Under the pieces are notes generated by a model. That model made no database searches. It saw nothing but the letters and a program-made list of their open reading frames with translations, and was not told where the DNA came from. This document shows, in pieces, positions 7,207-9,524 of a stretch of 9,524 nucleotides of DNA (positions are counted from its first letter, which is position 1; each line of letters opens with the position of its first letter). The stretch comes from Burkholderiales bacterium (GTDB lineage: Bacteria; Pseudomonadota; Gammaproteobacteria; Burkholderiales; Burkholderiaceae_C), in NCBI GenBank assembly GCA_947450745.1, contig CANFYD010000111.1, positions 1 through 9,524 of the forward strand. Direction: 5' to 3'. The position numbers and the translations under genes are program-made.

Positions 7207-8409
7207 TTGCTGTCATCTCGCTGCGCCGCTCAGCCTGCAGCTAGGGTGCTGGCCGTGCGGGCTGCGGTGCTGATGCTGATGCTGATGCAGGGCACAGCGT
7301 CGGTCCAAGCGGCTCCGCTCGACACCCTGTTGACTGCGACGCCGGAGCGCGCGGTCGGGAGCACGGCCCAGTTCGAGTTGGCTGTCGATCGCTTGAACCG
7401 GCGCTTGGACTTTGGCGGCGCGGCGGCTGACGCGAGCGGTGCCGGCCAGACGCGCAATGCCAACGGCGACTATCAGGGCGAGCTAGTCGTCGCGGCTTAC
7501 CGCGTCACCGATCAGCTGTGGTTGTCCGGCAGCGCTTGGCGGCGGCAAGTGCGTAGCGATGCGGACACTTATCACTATCGCGGCTGGCGTGTCTCGGGCT
7601 TGTATCGTTGGGCCGACGCCGCGCCCACGGCTGGGGCCGACCCAGCCGCTGCGGCGGCTTGGGGGGCAGTCTGGGCCGCGCGCCCGGCCTTGGCCTTGCG
7701 TCTGTCCGCCTGGGGCAACCAGGCAAAGCTGACCGAAACGACCACACCGTTGCGGGTGACCGGGGCGGTGCTCAACACGGTGACGGTGACCCGCCCGTCC
7801 GACCAGCAAGTGCAGGCCGACCTGATCGCGACGTGGCGCTTGAGCCCCGCTGTGGACCTCAGCGCTGCCGTGGGTGCCGGGCGCATCCGGCTGGCCTATG
7901 CCGGGTTGGCGGCCACCACCACGCGCAACGGCTGCAACTACCGGCTCAGCTTCAACGGCAACGACATCTTTGGCACGCTGGCTCAGCCTTGCAGCGCCGG
8001 TGCCGACGGTGGCGGTGTGATCCAGCAGTTCTACGACAGCAGCGGCGATTACGGCGTGGACGTCGCGAACGAAATTGCCTGGAAGGGCAGCTTCTTGCAG
8101 GCCGGCGTGAATGTCGGTTGGCACAGCGGACCCTGGACCTTGCAGGGCGGCTATTTGTTCCACACCGTGCGGCGCGATGCAGTGGACGGCATCTTGGCGG
8201 CGCGTGGTGATCCGGTGCACAAAACCAATCAGACCGTCACGCTGGAAGCGGCCTATCGAGTCCAGGCCCATATGGAGTTATTCACGCGCGCCGAGCTGAG
8301 CAGCAATTTGTTTTTTCAAGACCTTCCGGTCACTTACAACAGCAGCACCTCCGGCAATTTCGGCAGCCGCTTGTCGATGTTCACGCTGGGCTTGCGGGCC
8401 GGGTTTTAG
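7207..8409 (+). CDS. Outer-membrane beta-barrel protein of unknown function, coupled to the glycan-binding lipoprotein
   Basis: With the TTG start at 7207 the product has 400 residues. A signal peptide (RVLAVRAAVLMLMLM core, likely cut after SVQA at residue 35) is followed by a chain of amphipathic beta strands separated by short turns, for example GELVVAAYRVTDQLWLSGSAW and LQAGVNVGWHSGPWTLQGGYLF-type segments, ending in MFTLGLRAGF with a C-terminal Phe. This is a typical outer-membrane barrel. Cys243 and Cys262 flank a likely long external loop and could form a disulfide. I do not recognise the family. A GTG at 7198 is in the same frame, but it would overlap the GAGGTG ribosome binding site; TTG 7207 has that site at six-base spacing, so I prefer it. 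Only ten bases separate it from the lipoprotein stop, and no promoter is visible there. It could be a channel for glucan fragments or a partner that positions the lipoprotein; both are inference. Confidence 0.82.
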   Translation: MLSSRCAAQPAARVLAVRAAVLMLMLMQGTASVQAAPLDTLLTATPERAVGSTAQFELAVDRLNRRLDFGGAAADASGAGQTRNANGDYQGELVVAAYRVTDQLWLSGSAWRRQVRSDADTYHYRGWRVSGLYRWADAAPTAGADPAAAAAWGAVWAARPALALRLSAWGNQAKLTETTTPLRVTGAVLNTVTVTRPSDQQVQADLIATWRLSPAVDLSAAVGAGRIRLAYAGLAATTTRNGCNYRLSFNGNDIFGTLAQPCSAGADGGGVIQQFYDSSGDYGVDVANEIAWKGSFLQAGVNVGWHSGPWTLQGGYLFHTVRRDAVDGILAARGDPVHKTNQTVTLEAAYRVQAHMELFTRAELSSNLFFQDLPVTYNSSTSGNFGSRLSMFTLGLRAGF

Positions 8410-8452
8410 GGCTTCGGTTCAGGCTGGCCACGGCCTGCGGCCAATCTGCAAC

Positions 8453-8499
8453 GACCGAGGGAAATCCACGATGAACGACGACTTGCCAAGCCCTCGGTC
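8453..8499. repeat. Perfect 9-base inverted repeat around the -35 region
   Basis: GACCGAGGG at 8453-8461 is matched by CCCTCGGTC at 8491-8499, with 29 bases between them. The -35 hexamer at 8483-8488 lies inside the gap. The arms could form a hairpin in read-through RNA from the upstream genes, or be two half-sites for another regulator. No T-run follows, so it is not a standard terminator. Confidence 0.5.
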
Positions 8500-8511
8500 A
8501 AACCGTATTCT
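8483..8511 (+). promoter_or_regulatory. Sigma70-type promoter of the third lipoprotein gene
   Basis: TTGCCA (8483-8488, five of six consensus bases) is followed by exactly 17 bases and TATTCT (8506-8511, four of six). The predicted start near 8518 lies in the operator. The arrangement, operator just after the -10, is the same as at the porin promoter. A TTTAAT at 8511-8516 is an alternative -10 without a good -35. Confidence 0.62.
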
Positions 8512-8515
8512 TTAA

Positions 8516-8529
8516 TGAAAGCGCTTTCA
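8516..8529. promoter_or_regulatory. LacI-type operator upstream of the third lipoprotein gene (copy 3)
   Basis: This is the third exact copy of the palindrome TGAAAGCGCTTTCA, four bases after the -10 and 67 bases before the start codon at 8597. With its flanks it reads ATGAAAGCGCTTTCAA in the direction of transcription, as do the other two copies. Confidence 0.87.
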
Positions 8530-8596
8530 AGAATGTTGAAAAAATAGCGCGGCCCTCTCACTCGATCACGACTCAAATTTTTCCAGGAGACAGTTC

Positions 8597-9524
8597 ATGA
8601 CCTCACGTTCCATGCCCCTTCCTTTTCAATTGACCGCCTGCGTGCTGGCCTCAGCGCTGCTGCTGTCTGCGTGCGGCGGTGGTGATCCGGCCTCGCCGCC
8701 CGACACGGTGGCTCCGACGATCACCGTCACCGACAGCGAGGCCGGTGCCACAGCGGCCGGCCCGGTCACCTTTACTTTCACGTTCAGCGAAGACGTCGGC
8801 ACCACCTTCACTGCCGAGGACATCACAGTGACCGGCGGCACTGCCGGCACCTTCACCCGCGTCAGCGGCACGCAGGCCACCCTGGTCGTGACGCCGCAAG
8901 CTGACGCCACCGGCACCCTGACCGTCAGCGTGGCCGCCTTGAAGGTCAGCGACGCGGCCGGCAACGGCAACAGCGCTGCCGCCAGCGGCTCGCAGGCCTA
9001 CGACACGGTGGTGGCCGTGCTGGCCAGCAAGATCGTCACCTTCGATGAAACGACCGCACCGACGTTGACCGGCTTTGGCGGCGCCGAGGACGCCAGCGTG
9101 GTGGCCGACCCGACCAATGCCGCCAACAAGGTGGCCAAGGTCGTCAAATCGGCGACGGCGGAATCCTGGGCCGGCACGACGGTGTCGGTGTGCGCCAACC
9201 AGGCCGTGGCCACCCTGCCGTTCAGCACCACCAACACCAAGATGACGGCGCGCGTCTGGTCGCCGGACGCCGGCATCCCCGTCCGCTTGAAGGTCGAAAG
9301 TGCGGCCGATTCCACCAAGTCGGTTGAAACCGAAGCCACCACCACCGTGGCATCCGGCTGGCAGACGCTGACGTTCAACTTCGCCAGCCCGGCCACCGGC
9401 ACCGCCGCGCTGAATGTGGCGACGCTGTACAACAAGGCGTCGGTGTTCTTCAACTTCGGCAAGACCGGCGCGCAGGCCGGTGCCGCCAAGACTTACTACC
9501 TTGACGATCTGAGCTTCGTCGGGG
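8597..9524 (+). CDS. Lipoprotein with Ig-like and jelly-roll modules, probable N-terminal part of a beta-1,3-glucan enzyme (3' end outside window)
   Basis: The frame is open from ATG at 8597 to the right edge (309 codons, no stop). An AGGAGA ribosome binding site at 8585-8590 lies six bases before the ATG. The lipoprotein signal ends in LLLSAC (Cys26) followed by GGGD. Residues about 36-137 (DTVAPTITV start, VTFTFTFSEDV, FTAEDITVTGG, SDAAGNGN) form a bacterial Ig-like domain of the adhesin type. Residues 145-309 are the second copy of the jelly-roll module in the lipoprotein at 4821, ending YYLDDLSF. Unlike copy A it has Cys199 and a short insertion (GAQAGA) before KTYY. In related loci such N-terminal modules often precede a GH16 laminarinase domain, and the regulon context fits this, but no catalytic sequence is in the window. 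A pure binding protein is the alternative. Its own promoter and operator make it a separate unit of the same regulon. Confidence 0.88.
   Translation, partial: MTSRSMPLPFQLTACVLASALLLSACGGGDPASPPDTVAPTITVTDSEAGATAAGPVTFTFTFSEDVGTTFTAEDITVTGGTAGTFTRVSGTQATLVVTPQADATGTLTVSVAALKVSDAAGNGNSAAASGSQAYDTVVAVLASKIVTFDETTAPTLTGFGGAEDASVVADPTNAANKVAKVVKSATAESWAGTTVSVCANQAVATLPFSTTNTKMTARVWSPDAGIPVRLKVESAADSTKSVETEATTTVASGWQTLTFNFASPATGTAALNVATLYNKASVFFNFGKTGAQAGAAKTYYLDDLSFVG
9029..9523 (+). repeat. Jelly-roll-like module, copy B
   Basis: This segment encodes residues 145-309 of the lipoprotein at 8597 and matches 5952-6431 along its whole length. The best conserved DNA stretch is around 9255-9293 against 6175-6215. 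The copy differs by a Cys at residue 199 and a short insertion near the end. Confidence 0.8.

Larger units (their letters stand above)
8410..8596. other. Intergenic control region between the barrel gene and the third lipoprotein gene
   Basis: This 187-base stretch holds a 9-base inverted repeat (8453-8461 with 8491-8499), a sigma70-type promoter (8483-8511), the third operator (8516-8529) and the ribosome binding site at 8585-8590. A small stem TGGCC/GGCCA at 8425-8443 follows the barrel stop codon but has no T-run, so no clear terminator of the upstream unit is visible. Confidence 0.7.

Noticed and set aside
8425..8443. Stem TGGCC/GGCCA as a terminator after the barrel gene
   Set aside because: The stem is only five bases with a nine-base loop and no following T-run.
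8471..8515. A 14-codon small frame (MNDDLPSPRSNRIL) before the third operator
   Set aside because: It overlaps the -35 and -10 of the promoter and ends before the predicted start, so it would not be in the downstream mRNA; the ribosome binding site is poor.

Overview
The window looks like part of a high-GC Gram-negative chromosome, most probably a betaproteobacterium of the order Burkholderiales. The reasons are the high GC content with GC-rich third codon positions, purine-rich AGGAGA ribosome binding sites, three lipoproteins with a Cys-Gly-Gly-Gly start to the mature protein, and outer-membrane barrels ending in Phe. The organism assignment is an inference.

The layout reads as a beta-1,3-glucan (laminarin, curdlan or callose type) utilisation locus. 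From a divergent control region at about 2215-2477, a leftward unit encodes a porin-like outer-membrane barrel (868-2214) and, 22 bases downstream, a GH17 beta-1,3-glucanase lipoprotein that runs off the left edge (1-845). A rightward unit encodes a secreted GH81 endo-beta-1,3-glucanase (2478-4757), a 791-residue multidomain lipoprotein with a jelly-roll glycan-binding-like module and Thr-Pro linkers (4821-7196), and an outer-membrane barrel of unknown function (7207-8409) whose ribosome binding site overlaps the preceding stop codon. A third transcription unit starts near 8518 and encodes a lipoprotein with a bacterial Ig-like domain followed by a second copy of the same jelly-roll module (8597 to the right edge, incomplete); its catalytic part, if any, is outside the window.

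The three transcription starts share a perfect 14-base palindrome, TGAAAGCGCTTTCA (2236-2249, 2394-2407, 8516-8529), of the type bound by LacI-family repressors. All three copies have the same flanking bases when read in the direction of the gene they control. This ties the genes into one regulon. The regulator is not in the window.

Proposed working model (inference): the lipoproteins bind and cut long beta-1,3-glucan at or near the cell surface, GH81 and GH17 release oligosaccharides, and the porin and perhaps the second barrel let these cross the outer membrane. There is no SusC/SusD pair and no TonB-dependent receptor in the window. No tRNA, rRNA, CRISPR array, insertion sequence or convincing rho-independent terminator was seen.
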